DNA of 64,000 nt from positions 1-64,000 of the forward strand of contig JAUILL010000011.1 in assembly GCA_030433335.1 (NCBI GenBank), in the 5' to 3' direction. Under the pieces are notes generated by a model. The model did no database searches. It worked only from the letters and a program-made list of their open reading frames with translations, and was not told the DNA's origin. This stretch comes from Alphaproteobacteria bacterium (GTDB taxonomy: Bacteria; Pseudomonadota; Alphaproteobacteria; Rhodobacterales; Rhodobacteraceae). This document shows, one piece after another, positions 28,440 through 37,683 of the stretch (position 1 is its first letter; every line of letters starts with the position of its first letter). Position numbers and translations under genes: made by a program.

Positions 28440-29687
28440 ATGTCGCGCAGCACGATCAACGTCACTTATCGCATTGAAACGGCTGGAGATATCGAGGCCC
28501 TTGCTGCCAAGATCGCCTCAGATCAATCGACAGGGACTTTCACCGAACTGCCGAATGAAACCGACGAGGTTAGAGCCCGTTGCGCCGCCATCGTCACGCA
28601 GATTACACCGCTAGAATCGTCGGAAACACCGTCCTTTCCCGACCCCGAAGGCAACGGTCCCTACCAGCGTGCAGACGTCACAATCGCCTACCCGCTTGAA
28701 GCTGTAGGCACGGATATTGCGGCCTTGATGACGATCACTGTCGGAGGCGTCTATGCCGTCCGCGGTGCCAGCGGCATTCGCGTCAAAGACATTGAGTTAC
28801 CTGATGAATGGGCCTGCCATCCGGGCCCGCAGTTCGGTATTCAGGGCTCACGCAAGCTCATGGGGGTGAAATCTGGCCCGATGATCGCGTCGATTATCAA
28901 GCCGTCGCTCGGGCTTACTCCAATCGAAACCGCCGAGGTCGTCAAAGCACTCTGCGAGGCGGGTGTCGACTTCATCAAAGACGACGAAAAGCTGATGAGC
29001 CCCGCATATTCGCCCTTCGAAGAACGGGTCAAAGCTATCATGCCAGTGATCCATGACCACGCGGAAAAGACCGGCAAAAAGGTCATGTATGCATTCGGGA
29101 TTTCCTCGGCCGATCCTGATGTGATGATGCGCAATCATGACGCGGTTGTCGCGCACGGTGGCAATGCAGCCGTGGTGAACATCAACTCCATTGGGTATGG
29201 CGGCATGAGTTTTCTTCGCAAGCGATCTGCTCTTTGCCTGCATGCCCATCGCAATGGCTGGGATATTCTGACGCGCCATCCGGGTCTTGGAATGGATTTT
29301 ACCGCCTATCAAAAGATCTGGCGCTTGCTGGGTGTGGATCAGTTCCAGATCAACGGTATCCGAGCCAAATACTGGGAGCCGGACGAGAGCTTTGTCGCCT
29401 CGTTCAAAGATGTCATGTCACCGATTTTCAGCGAAGACGACCGGGCCCTGCCTGTTGTCTGTTCCGGCCAGTGGGGCGGACAAGCGGTCGACACCTATAA
29501 TCGGACGGGCAAAACATTGGATCTAATGTACCTCGGGGGTGGCGGCATTCATGGGCATCCCATGGGTATTTCCGCAGGCGTTCGCGCGATACGTCAAGCG
29601 TGGGAGGCGGCGGCGAGCGGCCGATCCCTTGAAAACATGGCACAATCGCATCCCGAACTTCGAGCTTCGCTTGAAAAGTGGGGGTAA
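28440..29687 (+). CDS. oiaX/oiaT: RuBisCO-like protein of the apiose pathway (3-oxo-isoapionate-4-phosphate processing)
   Basis: This 415-residue form IV RuBisCO-like protein has the RuBisCO large-chain N domain (to about residue 135) and an alpha/beta barrel. IIKPSLGL near residue 152 and GVDFIKDDE near residue 178 preserve the barrel-start lysine and the carbamylation-site lysine with its two metal acids. In apiose loci such proteins either decarboxylate 3-oxo-isoapionate 4-phosphate (OiaX) or split it to 3-phosphoglycerate and glycolate (OiaT). No tetrulose-phosphate isomerase genes are in this window, which leans toward the OiaT reaction. It is expressed divergently from the importer. Carbon dioxide fixation is not expected. 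Confidence 0.85.
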   Translation: MSRSTINVTYRIETAGDIEALAAKIASDQSTGTFTELPNETDEVRARCAAIVTQITPLESSETPSFPDPEGNGPYQRADVTIAYPLEAVGTDIAALMTITVGGVYAVRGASGIRVKDIELPDEWACHPGPQFGIQGSRKLMGVKSGPMIASIIKPSLGLTPIETAEVVKALCEAGVDFIKDDEKLMSPAYSPFEERVKAIMPVIHDHAEKTGKKVMYAFGISSADPDVMMRNHDAVVAHGGNAAVVNINSIGYGGMSFLRKRSALCLHAHRNGWDILTRHPGLGMDFTAYQKIWRLLGVDQFQINGIRAKYWEPDESFVASFKDVMSPIFSEDDRALPVVCSGQWGGQAVDTYNRTGKTLDLMYLGGGGIHGHPMGISAGVRAIRQAWEAAASGRSLENMAQSHPELRASLEKWG

Positions 29688-29753
29688 AAGGCAGAGTTTG
29701 AGTGTCGAACACTAAGGAACGGGGGCAGCAAGCCACCCCCGCCCCAGAGGCGA

Positions 29754-30953
29754 TCAGCTGTTGCGGATCGCGTCGTAGACCGTCCGCTCGAAATCGAGGT
29801 AGCCGACAAAGGAGGTCGGGTCGCCGAAGGGGAGGATTTGGGTCGCCCAATAGCCCCCAACGCCAGCTGCGCGGTCTATCCAGTAAAAGCAGTTTGCAAG
29901 ACCAGCCCATCCGATCGCCCCGGCCGGACGTCCTGTGGGAGCCTCTTCTTTGTTCACCATAAAGGTGTAGGACCAGTCCTTTTCCACGCCGGGAAAGAAC
30001 TCAGCATTGTTGGAAAGGGATGGGATCACCCCCGGTAGCATCGTCACCTTTTGAGGGGGAACCAAAGCCCCCTGAACCGCCCATTCAACGGTTTCCGGCT
30101 TTAGAACGCGACCTTTCGGGCCATTGCCATCATTCAACCACATGCGGATGAACTTCATATATTCCGGCACCGTGCCATAAAGGCCGTGGCCCCCCATATC
30201 GACCTCGGGATGATCCGGTAGCGCAAAGCCGTCCATTGGCGTTAGTCCGCCATCATCGCCGCGAGCGTGGATGGTGGCGGTGCGGCTCTTCATGGCTTCG
30301 GTCCGCGTAAAGGCGATGTCTTGCATGTCCAAAGGGTTGAAGACGCGTTCGCGCATCACTTCGCCCAATCGCTTGCCACGAATTCCTTCGACGACTTGAC
30401 CGACCCAATCAATGTTGGTGCCATATTCCCACTTCGCGCCTGGATCAAAAAGCAGCGGAGTTTCAATTGCTGCACGCGTTCCGGTGACAACCGAGGGCTG
30501 ACAGTGCGCCTCGGCCATCGTTTTGTACATCTCATTGAAGAAATCGTAACCAAAACCAGCGGTGTGCAGCATCAATTGCCGGGTGGTGACGTCGGTTTTG
30601 GGGGCCCGCAAACGAGGTTGGCCGTCCGGATCGAAGCCTTCGAGAACCTGCACCTCGCCCAAGTAGGGGGCGTATGCTTTGGCTGGCGCATCAAGGTCGA
30701 GTAGACCCTCTTCGACGCATTGCAAAGCGCAGGTGCCCGCGATGGCCTTGGTGGTGGAGAAGATGGCAAAGACCGTATCTTCGCTCATTGCATCATCCCC
30801 AAGGCGACGCTCCCCCGCTGCACCCGAGTAAATGTCATCATCTCGGTCCGTGACCATCGCCACGACACCGGGGACACGCGTAGGGCCCTCGCACACACCA
30901 TGCAACACACTATCGAGCGCTGCGGTGAAATCCTGAGATTGAATGTCCTTCAT
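29754..30953 (-). CDS. Serine hydrolase, beta-lactamase/EstB-like
   Basis: This 399-residue protein has no signal peptide, so it is cytosolic. The SxxK motif is STTK near residue 66 and the second catalytic Tyr lies in YGTNIDWVG near residue 180, as in family VIII carboxylesterases. ATG at 30953 has GGGAGG about four bases upstream. The [22 protein letters not shown] segment is also typical. The gene is convergent with the RuBisCO-like gene and may belong with the divergent-side AraC regulator. The physiological ester is unknown. Confidence 0.88.
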   Translation of the reverse strand: MKDIQSQDFTAALDSVLHGVCEGPTRVPGVVAMVTDRDDDIYSGAAGERRLGDDAMSEDTVFAIFSTTKAIAGTCALQCVEEGLLDLDAPAKAYAPYLGEVQVLEGFDPDGQPRLRAPKTDVTTRQLMLHTAGFGYDFFNEMYKTMAEAHCQPSVVTGTRAAIETPLLFDPGAKWEYGTNIDWVGQVVEGIRGKRLGEVMRERVFNPLDMQDIAFTRTEAMKSRTATIHARGDDGGLTPMDGFALPDHPEVDMGGHGLYGTVPEYMKFIRMWLNDGNGPKGRVLKPETVEWAVQGALVPPQKVTMLPGVIPSLSNNAEFFPGVEKDWSYTFMVNKEEAPTGRPAGAIGWAGLANCFYWIDRAAGVGGYWATQILPFGDPTSFVGYLDFERTVYDAIRNS

Positions 30954-31049
30954 GGTTTCCTCCCTAGAACACATGCATCCTAGGATGCCTGCGCGGACCG
31001 AAGCGCGCTGTCACCCAACGGTGGAGCCTGTTCTATTTCGGAAACAGAA

Positions 31050-32102
31050 TTACGTTTGTCTCCGCTTCACCCGCTTCCGCGTTTGCGATGGGCTCTCGCC
31101 GAACCGCTCTTTGTAGCGCCCCGCCAGCGCCCCAAAGTTGCTAAACCCCCAGTCACTCGCAATGGCTGTCACAGACTGATCCGACGGTAGACTCTCCAAG
31201 TCAGTACGGAATCCCTCGAGCCTGCGCGCTGCAAGGAAGGCACGGGGTGAAATTCCTCTGAATTTCTTGAAACCCCCAGACAGCGTCCGCGCCGTTACGC
31301 CAACCCTCTGCGCCACATCTCCGATAGCGGGAGCCTCGCGCGCTTCGGCGGCCAAGATTTCTTCGGCGCGGCGCACATATCCGGGGGCTGCACATCGAGC
31401 TCCGTTTTCAAGGGAAAAGTTCGCCGCACTGGCCCAGTGGCGCAAAAGTTCGACACAGAGGATTTCCTCAATATGCCGAGACATGGCGGATCCCCCGCTC
31501 CCCTGCCCCACCGCTTTTGACGCATAGTCTAGAAGGGATATCCATGCCGACCCGGGTCCGCCAAATTTCACTCTGCGTGTCCAGAGTCCGTCGTCCGGGA
31601 CGAACCCGAACCAACGCTCGGCGATGTCCGCCATAGCCTGATGAGGAATGGTCAAGTTTAACTGCATGTGGTTCGGATCCCCTTCGAGCCAATAGTCGGT
31701 TCGAGAGCAATCCACGACAAAGCTTTCGCCAGCACCGGTCGCTACAGAGCCTTGATCTGATTGGTGATCCAGGGCGCCTCGAAGGGTGTTCAAGACAAGG
31801 ATATTTCCTGCCTCCGGATCAAACCGGTCCAAATGAATGCCGGTTCCATAGGAAAACCGCGTCATGGTCACACGGCCTGCCTTGGCTGAAATCATTGTCG
31901 CATCCGGCCGTGACAGCCGGACAAGCGGACGCACGCGGTAGGGCATGTAAACGGACTGGCAAAAGGCCTCGACCTCGTCCCAGTCCCGAGAGCGCGTCCC
32001 GTCGGCGTGAAGTATGGGCATGCCTCCGGCATCCCGAACAAGGGCATCTTCCAGCAAAATCCCGCTCCTCCTCGTGATTTCGATGACTCTCGATGCTAGC
32101 AC
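31050..32102 (-). CDS. AraC-family transcriptional regulator
   Basis: The protein has up to 350 residues. The C-terminal AraC/XylS double HTH (about 240-345) reads VAQRVGVTARTLSGGFKKFRGISPRAFLAARRLEGFR and VTAIASDWGFSNFGALAGRYKERFGESPSQTRK. The N-terminal half resembles the cupin-like AraC-binding domain of the AraC/OruR (AraC_binding_2) group. The frame opens with GTG at 32102. A TTG at 32057 with AGGAGG upstream is a credible alternative start. Target genes are not obvious; the adjacent hydrolase, about 100 bases away on the same strand, is a candidate. Confidence 0.88.
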   Translation of the reverse strand: MLASRVIEITRRSGILLEDALVRDAGGMPILHADGTRSRDWDEVEAFCQSVYMPYRVRPLVRLSRPDATMISAKAGRVTMTRFSYGTGIHLDRFDPEAGNILVLNTLRGALDHQSDQGSVATGAGESFVVDCSRTDYWLEGDPNHMQLNLTIPHQAMADIAERWFGFVPDDGLWTRRVKFGGPGSAWISLLDYASKAVGQGSGGSAMSRHIEEILCVELLRHWASAANFSLENGARCAAPGYVRRAEEILAAEAREAPAIGDVAQRVGVTARTLSGGFKKFRGISPRAFLAARRLEGFRTDLESLPSDQSVTAIASDWGFSNFGALAGRYKERFGESPSQTRKRVKRRQT

Positions 32103-32224
32103 ACTTTTTGCGTGTGCCTACTCGGTCCTTCAAATAATGCGCTCACTGACATGCACGCCGAGATGGCGAATTGTGGCACCACCTGCTAAGGCGAGAACCG
32201 AACAGCGAACCAAAGGACCAGCAC

Positions 32225-32554
32225 ATGATCCAGCCAACTTCTGAATTCAAAGCAAACTTGGCCGCATTGCCTTCGATTGATAGCGTCGCGCGTATCGAAC
32301 TCGTCGGCGCAGACGGGAGTGTGGTGGACATAATAGAAAACAAGCCTGGGAAGCAGGGTTCGCTGGCAGTCTATCAATATCTGGCTCAAACCTTTGTCCA
32401 GATCGACGCAGAAGCCGCCATTCATGGGCTTTCCGTCTTTGCTGAGCATACCGAGGATGCAAAAAACCGTCCCGGTGCCCATCCCAATATCGATCGTCTC
32501 ATCGAGATAGCTGCAGGCTCCAAACCCCTTAAAGTGAAAATTATCGCGGTCTAA
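32225..32554 (+). CDS. DUF2322 family protein
   Basis: This 109-residue cytosolic protein starts at the ATG at 32225 behind AAAGGA. The sequence begins with an NLAALPSID segment, then RIELVGADGSVVDIIENKPGKQGSLAVYQYLAQ. It ends with an AEHTEDAKNRPGAHPNIDRL stretch, which I recall as the conserved tail of DUF2322. No function is known for the family. It is monocistronic and convergent with the LacI-type gene. Confidence 0.7.
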   Translation: MIQPTSEFKANLAALPSIDSVARIELVGADGSVVDIIENKPGKQGSLAVYQYLAQTFVQIDAEAAIHGLSVFAEHTEDAKNRPGAHPNIDRLIEIAAGSKPLKVKIIAV

Positions 32555-32593
32555 ATTGCACTGGGGGCGATGCACGTCGGCATCGGCCTCAAC

Positions 32594-33604
32594 CTAAAAG
32601 CTCGGCATCTCAAGATGGCAGGCTACCAATTCTGTTTCGGCGCTGTCTTTGCCGCTTTTGATGACTTCAAAAGTCCGAGCCAGTAGACCCTGAACATCTT
32701 GCCGTACCATTCCAACATTCTGGGGCAAAAGTGCGCCAAAGGGATCAAAGTCGAACGTGCCACACCGAATTCTGCTGGCCCGCTCAGCAGGAAGAGATTG
32801 AAGCCAATAGACAACGCCTTCAAGCGTGATAGTCGAATTCACAAAGATTCCATGGGGTATTCTTCTCATTGCCATCAAGCTTTGGCGGGCCTTCTCTGGC
32901 GCATACCCTTCGCTTATTATTTGAGATTGGGGCATTGAAATCTCGCGTTCTGTGTGGGCGGCCAAAAAACCTCTCAAACGTTCCTGCGTGTTGTGGTCGT
33001 CTTTCCGACCGCCGATAAAGAGCAGCGGATCGACCACACCAAAGTCCCGCTCGCACGCATCCAATATGATCCGTGTCAGGTCGCGCGCTCCTGTAAAGTT
33101 ATCGGACAAAATCGAAGGCGCCTTGGTGCCAGGCAGGTCGAGGTTCAGTGTTTTCACACCTGCCGCACGACATAGGTCCGAGATCTGATCAGGATCGGTC
33201 GCGCCGGTGGAGATCAGACAATCTACCTGATAGCTCAACAACTCGCGCGCGGCCGCCAACTCTAGCGCAGGATCCCGCTGAGTACAGGTAATGACAGGAA
33301 AAAGGCCTGCAGCGCGGGCTCGTGTTTCGAACTCTTCGGCAATCGCACCGAAGAACCGGTTGTCGTATTTCGGCAGGATCATTCCCACGATATTCGACCG
33401 TTCACGCCGCAGCACGCTCGCCTGAATGTTCACCGTGTAGCCGTTTTCTTGCGCGGCCTTGAGCACTTTGTCAGCGAGTTTCTGGCTGATTCGACGTTTC
33501 TTCCACGATCCATTCAGGACAGAGCTGACGGCGGTAGGCGACGTTCCGACAAGTTCTGCCAAGTCATAAATCGTTGGCCTCTTTGAAGAATTCTTGTCGT
33601 TCAC
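32594..33604 (-). CDS. LacI-family transcriptional regulator of the ribitol locus
   Basis: About 336 residues from the GTG at 33604, whose product begins close before KRPTIYDLAELVGTSPTAVSSVLNGSWKKRRIS, the LacI HTH and hinge. The sensor domain is periplasmic-binding-protein-like (IVGMILPKYDNRFFGAIAEEF near residue 70; LSYQVDCLISTG). The frame continues to 33682, but that part overlaps a long inverted repeat and has no good ribosome-binding site. It is divergent from the ribitol ABC operon and probably represses it. Confidence 0.9.
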   Translation of the reverse strand: MNDKNSSKRPTIYDLAELVGTSPTAVSSVLNGSWKKRRISQKLADKVLKAAQENGYTVNIQASVLRRERSNIVGMILPKYDNRFFGAIAEEFETRARAAGLFPVITCTQRDPALELAAARELLSYQVDCLISTGATDPDQISDLCRAAGVKTLNLDLPGTKAPSILSDNFTGARDLTRIILDACERDFGVVDPLLFIGGRKDDHNTQERLRGFLAAHTEREISMPQSQIISEGYAPEKARQSLMAMRRIPHGIFVNSTITLEGVVYWLQSLPAERASRIRCGTFDFDPFGALLPQNVGMVRQDVQGLLARTFEVIKSGKDSAETELVACHLEMPSF

Positions 33605-33670
33605 GTCGCTGCTCTTTCTTTGGTTGCGAGCATATTGACAGGCTTCGAATTCGCTGGCAATCATGCTCCA

Positions 33671-33706
33671 TCGGTTGAGCAACTGCTAAACAACGTGCTC
33701 AACCGA
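33671..33706. promoter_or_regulatory. 11-bp inverted repeat, candidate LacI operator
   Basis: TCGGTTGAGCA at 33671-33681 and TGCTCAACCGA at 33696-33706 are perfect inverted repeats with a 14-base spacer. They lie between lacI-type and binding-protein genes. Each arm could be half of a LacI-type site or part of two adjacent sites. Confidence 0.55.
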
Positions 33707-33838
33707 AAGAGCGACCTTGAGGAGGGTTGTGGGAGGGTAAACGGTGCACAGGCGCTCTGGCCTCGCGTTTTGCGAGCCTGATATGTGCTGCCGGACATCT
33801 TCTCCATCGCAGGGCCGCACCAATATGGAGGAGAGAAA

Positions 33839-34873
33839 ATGACCTATAAACTGATGCTTACCGCGACCGTTGCCGCATTGACTGCAACCGTTGCCGCCGC
33901 CGAGTCCGCCACCGTTGCGTTCCTGATGCCCGACCAAGCGTCCACCCGTTACGAGCAGCACGACTTCCCCGGGTTCAAAGCGTCCATGGACGAGCTGTGC
34001 CCCGATTGCACCGTGATCTACCAGAACGCCAACGCCGACGTGGCCCTGCAACAGCAGCAGTTCAACTCGGTGATCGCGCAGGGCGCAAAAGTCATCGTTC
34101 TGGACCCCGTGGACAGCTCGGCTGCGGCGGCCTTGGTTCAGATCGCTCATTCGCAGGACGTCAAAGTCGTGGCCTATGACCGCCCGATCCCCGACATGCC
34201 CGCCGATTTCTATGTTTCCTTCGACAACGAAGGCATCGGCCGCGCGATTGCTCAGTCGCTGGTTGATCACCTGAAGGCCACCGGCGTTGCCGATGGCGAA
34301 GGTGTTCTGCAGATCAACGGCTCGCCCACCGATGCGGCGGCTGGCCTGATCCGCGACGGTATCGACTCTGCGCTGGATAACTCGGCCTACAAAACCCTGT
34401 CCGAGTTCGACACGCCCGATTGGGCTCCGCCCAAAGCGCAGGAATGGGCTGCGGGTCAGATCACCCGCTTTGGTAGTGAAATCAAAGGCATCGTGGCCGC
34501 GAACGACGGCACTGCAGGTGGCGCAATTGCCGCGATGAAGGCTGCTGGCGTTGACCCGCTGCCCCCCGTCACGGGCAACGACGCGACCATCGCCGCGCTT
34601 CAGCTGATCATCGCAGGCGATCAGTACAACACCATCTCCAAGCCCTCGGAAATCGTGGCCGAAGCGGCGGCCAAAGTCGCCATGACCCTAATCGAAGGCG
34701 GCACACCCGAGCCGACCACCACGCTCTACGACACACCTTCGCAATTGTTCGTGCCCGCCGTGGTGACCCAAGAGAACATCAAGGCAGAGATCTTTGACGC
34801 GGGCATTCAGACCGCAGCCGAAGTGTGCACTGGCGAGTATGCGGCCGCCTGTGCCGAACTGGGTATCGAGTAA
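33839..34873 (+). CDS. Sugar/polyol ABC transporter binding protein (XylF-like)
   Basis: This 344-residue periplasmic protein has a Sec leader to about AAAES at residue 22. The fold is Peripla_BP_4 of the xylose subgroup: VAFLMPDQASTRYEQHDFPGFKASM, FNSVIAQGAKVIVLDPVDSSAAAALV, and KGIVAANDGTAGGAIAAMKAAG. It has an extra C-terminal strand and two cysteines near the end (CTGEYAAAC), common in XylF-type proteins. GGAGGAGAG sits just upstream. It is the first gene of the ribitol operon, so ribitol or a related pentitol is the probable ligand. Confidence 0.92.
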   Translation: MTYKLMLTATVAALTATVAAAESATVAFLMPDQASTRYEQHDFPGFKASMDELCPDCTVIYQNANADVALQQQQFNSVIAQGAKVIVLDPVDSSAAAALVQIAHSQDVKVVAYDRPIPDMPADFYVSFDNEGIGRAIAQSLVDHLKATGVADGEGVLQINGSPTDAAAGLIRDGIDSALDNSAYKTLSEFDTPDWAPPKAQEWAAGQITRFGSEIKGIVAANDGTAGGAIAAMKAAGVDPLPPVTGNDATIAALQLIIAGDQYNTISKPSEIVAEAAAKVAMTLIEGGTPEPTTTLYDTPSQLFVPAVVTQENIKAEIFDAGIQTAAEVCTGEYAAACAELGIE

Positions 34874-34930
34874 CGCATCCGGCGGGGGCGGCATCACCTG
34901 CCCTCGCCACCCTTGGGGAGGAGAGGACCA

Positions 34931-35710
34931 ATGAACAAAGGCGATCTGATCCTGAAACTGCGCGGCGTGTCCAAGCAGTTCGGTGCCGTTACGGCGCTGC
35001 AGGATATCGAACTCGACGTCCACGCGGGCGAGGTTGTGGCTCTTGTGGGCGACAACGGAGCAGGGAAATCCACCCTGATCAAAGTTTTGGCGGGGGTCCA
35101 CCAGCCCACCGCAGGCACCATCGAATGGTGCGGGCAGCCGGTATCACTGGACAGCCCCGGCACTGCATTGGAACTGGGGATTGCGACCGTTTTTCAGGAC
35201 CTCGCGCTCTGCGAGAATCTAGATGTGGTGTCGAATCTTTTTCTTGGACACGAAATAGACCCGTGGGCGCTTGACGAAGTCCAGATGGAAGTCCGCGCTT
35301 GGACCCTGCTTCAGGAACTCGCCGCGCGCATTCCATCGGTTCGTGAACCCATCGCGTCCCTCTCGGGCGGGCAGCGCCAGACCGTGGCCATCGCCCGCTC
35401 GCTGCTCTTGGACCCCAAAATCATCATGCTGGACGAGCCCACCGCCGCTCTGGGTGTCGCGCAAACCGCCGAGGTCTTAAACCTAATCGAGCGCGTACGC
35501 GACCGAGGCCACGGGGTCATTCTAATTTCCCACAACATGGAGGATGTCCGCGCCGTCGCAGACCGTATTGTTGTGCTGCGTCTGGGGCAGAACAACGGCG
35601 TCTTTACCAACGAAACATCCCATCAGGAATTGGTGGCCGCGATCACGGGGGCTGCTGAAAACAGCGTCTCCAAGCGCATGGCCCGCAAGCAAGAGGAGGC
35701 CAGCGCATGA
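34931..35710 (+). CDS. ABC transporter ATP-binding protein (single domain)
   Basis: The protein has 259 residues with one ATPase domain: Walker A GDNGAGKST near residue 38, ABC signature LSGGQRQ near residue 140, Walker B IIMLDEPTAALG, and ILISHNME. Most XylG/RbsA proteins are double-length (about 500 residues). This short form, as in FrcA of rhizobia, must dimerise. The ATG at 34931 has GGGGAGGAGAGG upstream. Overlap with the permease gene (ATGA) shows coupling. Confidence 0.94.
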   Translation: MNKGDLILKLRGVSKQFGAVTALQDIELDVHAGEVVALVGDNGAGKSTLIKVLAGVHQPTAGTIEWCGQPVSLDSPGTALELGIATVFQDLALCENLDVVSNLFLGHEIDPWALDEVQMEVRAWTLLQELAARIPSVREPIASLSGGQRQTVAIARSLLLDPKIIMLDEPTAALGVAQTAEVLNLIERVRDRGHGVILISHNMEDVRAVADRIVVLRLGQNNGVFTNETSHQELVAAITGAAENSVSKRMARKQEEASA

Positions 35711-36945
35711 GCGATGCATCCCAACAACTCGACCGTGCAGACAGCCGCGTCCGTCATGACGAAGGCATAGCTGGCGCTCTGCGCGCCCTCATCGACCGTG
35801 TCCGTTCTGGCGATCTGGGTATGCTGCCCGTCATCGTCGGCCTGATCGTTATTTCAGTCGTCTTTTCTACGCTGAATCCGGTGTTTTTAGCCCCGAACAA
35901 CCTCGTGAATCTGCTGTTTGATGCCGCTGCGATTGGCCTGATTTCCCTCGGCGTGGTTTGCGTGTTGCTACTGGGGGAAATCGACCTCTCGATCGGCTCC
36001 ATGAGCGGGCTTTCTTCGGCTCTGGTCGGTGTCCTCTGGGTCAATTCCGGCGTGCCGATGATCGTGGCGGTATTCGGTGCGGTGCTCGCTGGTGCTTTGG
36101 TGGGTCTGCTCTACGGCTTCTTGCGCAACAAGTTTGAGATGCCTTCCTTTGTCGCGACCCTTGCGGGCCTGCTGGCCCTCTTGGGGATGCAGCTCTACCT
36201 CTTGGGGTCGACCGGTTCGATCAACTTGCCCTACACCTCGGCCCTGGTGAAGTTTGGCCAGATCCTGATCATGCCTGACTGGGTATCCTATCTGGCGGCG
36301 ATCTTGCCCGGTGTTTTGATGGTCTTCTTCGGCCTTAAAACCATGGCCCGCCGCCGCGAAGCCAACCTGTCCAGCGCGGGCCGTTCGGTCCTGTTCGCCA
36401 AGGCTGGACTTCTGACAGCAGGCCTTCTGTTCTGCGTCTACTACCTGAACCTCGGGCGCGGTTTGCCATGGATGTTCGGCGTATTTACCCTGTTTGTGAT
36501 TGCGCTGGATTATGCGCTGCGCCGCACCAAATGGGGCCGCTCCATGTTCGCCGTGGGTGGCAATGCTGAGGCCGCGCGCCGCTCTGGCATCAGCGTCCAG
36601 AAAATCCGTCTGTCGGCCTTTGCCTTGTGTTCTTCGCTGGCAGCTTTGGGCGGTGTCTTCGCTGCATCCCGTCTGGCATCGGCCAGCCAACAAGCAGGCA
36701 CAGGCGACGTGAACCTCAACGCCATCGCGGCAGCAGTTATCGGCGGCACCAGCCTCTTCGGCGGGCGTGGGTCGGCCTGGTCGGCGCTGCTGGGGGTCAT
36801 CGTGATCCAAGCGATCTCCAACGGTCTGACCCTGCTGAACCTGTCGTCTTCGCTGCGCTACATGATCACCGGTGCCGTTCTGGCCATCGCCGTGATCGTT
36901 GACAGCCTTGCCCGCCGCTCTCGTGCCCGCCACGGCCGCGCCTAA
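35707..36945 (+). CDS. Sugar/polyol ABC transporter permease (XylH-like)
   Basis: This 412-residue membrane protein of the BPD_transp_2 family has an N-terminal extension of about 40 polar residues before helix 1. The family motif [22 protein letters not shown] is near residue 88, and the [19 protein letters not shown] loop is near residue 340. The length and insertion between helices match the xylose permease group (XylH, about 390). It translocates the ligand delivered by the binding protein. Confidence 0.94.
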   Translation: MSDASQQLDRADSRVRHDEGIAGALRALIDRVRSGDLGMLPVIVGLIVISVVFSTLNPVFLAPNNLVNLLFDAAAIGLISLGVVCVLLLGEIDLSIGSMSGLSSALVGVLWVNSGVPMIVAVFGAVLAGALVGLLYGFLRNKFEMPSFVATLAGLLALLGMQLYLLGSTGSINLPYTSALVKFGQILIMPDWVSYLAAILPGVLMVFFGLKTMARRREANLSSAGRSVLFAKAGLLTAGLLFCVYYLNLGRGLPWMFGVFTLFVIALDYALRRTKWGRSMFAVGGNAEAARRSGISVQKIRLSAFALCSSLAALGGVFAASRLASASQQAGTGDVNLNAIAAAVIGGTSLFGGRGSAWSALLGVIVIQAISNGLTLLNLSSSLRYMITGAVLAIAVIVDSLARRSRARHGRA

Positions 36946-36956
36946 GGAACCGCTTC

Positions 36957-37682
36957 ATGACCAAACTGGAAAACAAAACCGCGGCTATCACCGGCGCTGC
37001 CTCTGGCATCGGTCTGGCCTGCGCCAAAGCCCTGCTGAACGAAGGCGCAAAAGTCGTCCTGATCGACCGCGACGCCGAGAAACTGCAGACCCTCTGCGAT
37101 GAACTCGGCCCTAACGCGCACCCGTTGGTGCTGGACCTGTTCGATGGTCCGGCGGTTAGCGCCATGGTCCCGCAGATCGAGGCGCTGGTGGGGCCGCTCG
37201 ACATCTTCCATGCGAATGCCGGCTCTTATGTCGGTGGCGCAGCGGCCGAAGGGAATCCGGACGAGTGGGACCGGATGCTGAACCTCAACATCAATGCGGC
37301 CTTTCGCTGTGTGAACGCAGTCCTCCCGGGCATGATCGCGCGCAAAGGCGGGGATGTGGTGTTCACCTCTTCGGTCGCCGGTGTCGTCCCCGTGGTGTGG
37401 GAGCCGATCTACACCGCCTCCAAATTCGCGGTGCAGGCGTTCCTGCATTCCACCCGCCGCCAAGTCGCGCCCCACGGAGTGCGCATGGGCGCGGTGCTGC
37501 CGGGCCCTGTGGTGACCGCCCTTTTGGACGATTGGCCCAAGGAAAAGATGGACGAAGCGCTGGCCAACGGCTCGCTCATGCAGCCCGAAGAGGTCGCGGA
37601 CGCGCTGGTCTTTATGCTGACCCGTCCCAAAGGCGTTGTGGTCCGCGATCTGGTGCTGCTGCCCAACAGCGTGGACCTGTGA
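36957..37682 (+). CDS. rbtD: Ribitol 2-dehydrogenase (SDR family)
   Basis: This 241-residue classical short-chain dehydrogenase has the cofactor motif TGAASGIG (residues 11-18), NAG near residue 88, Ser in SSVAG near residue 140 and YTASK near residue 153. The sequence [35 protein letters not shown] and a C-terminus LLPNSVDL match ribitol dehydrogenases of alphaproteobacteria as I remember them. The reaction is ribitol to D-ribulose with NAD. It starts 11 bases after the permease and ends one base before the kinase start, so import, oxidation and phosphorylation are in one operon. Confidence 0.87.
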   Translation: MTKLENKTAAITGAASGIGLACAKALLNEGAKVVLIDRDAEKLQTLCDELGPNAHPLVLDLFDGPAVSAMVPQIEALVGPLDIFHANAGSYVGGAAAEGNPDEWDRMLNLNINAAFRCVNAVLPGMIARKGGDVVFTSSVAGVVPVVWEPIYTASKFAVQAFLHSTRRQVAPHGVRMGAVLPGPVVTALLDDWPKEKMDEALANGSLMQPEEVADALVFMLTRPKGVVVRDLVLLPNSVDL

Positions 37683-37683
37683 C

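Noticed and set aside
28440-29687. Possible true carbon-fixing RuBisCO large subunit
   Set aside because: Length of 415 residues, apiose-locus context and absence of a small subunit or phosphoribulokinase point to a form IV RuBisCO-like protein.
29715-29750. GGGGG...CCCCC hairpin between convergent genes as terminator
   Set aside because: Only a 5-base G/C stem with a 10-base loop and no T-tract; too weak to list as a terminator.
35968-36933. 321-codon minus-strand open frame
   Set aside because: It is a mirror of the ABC permease gene; low-complexity Gln/His/Arg-rich translation typical of antisense frames in GC-rich DNA.
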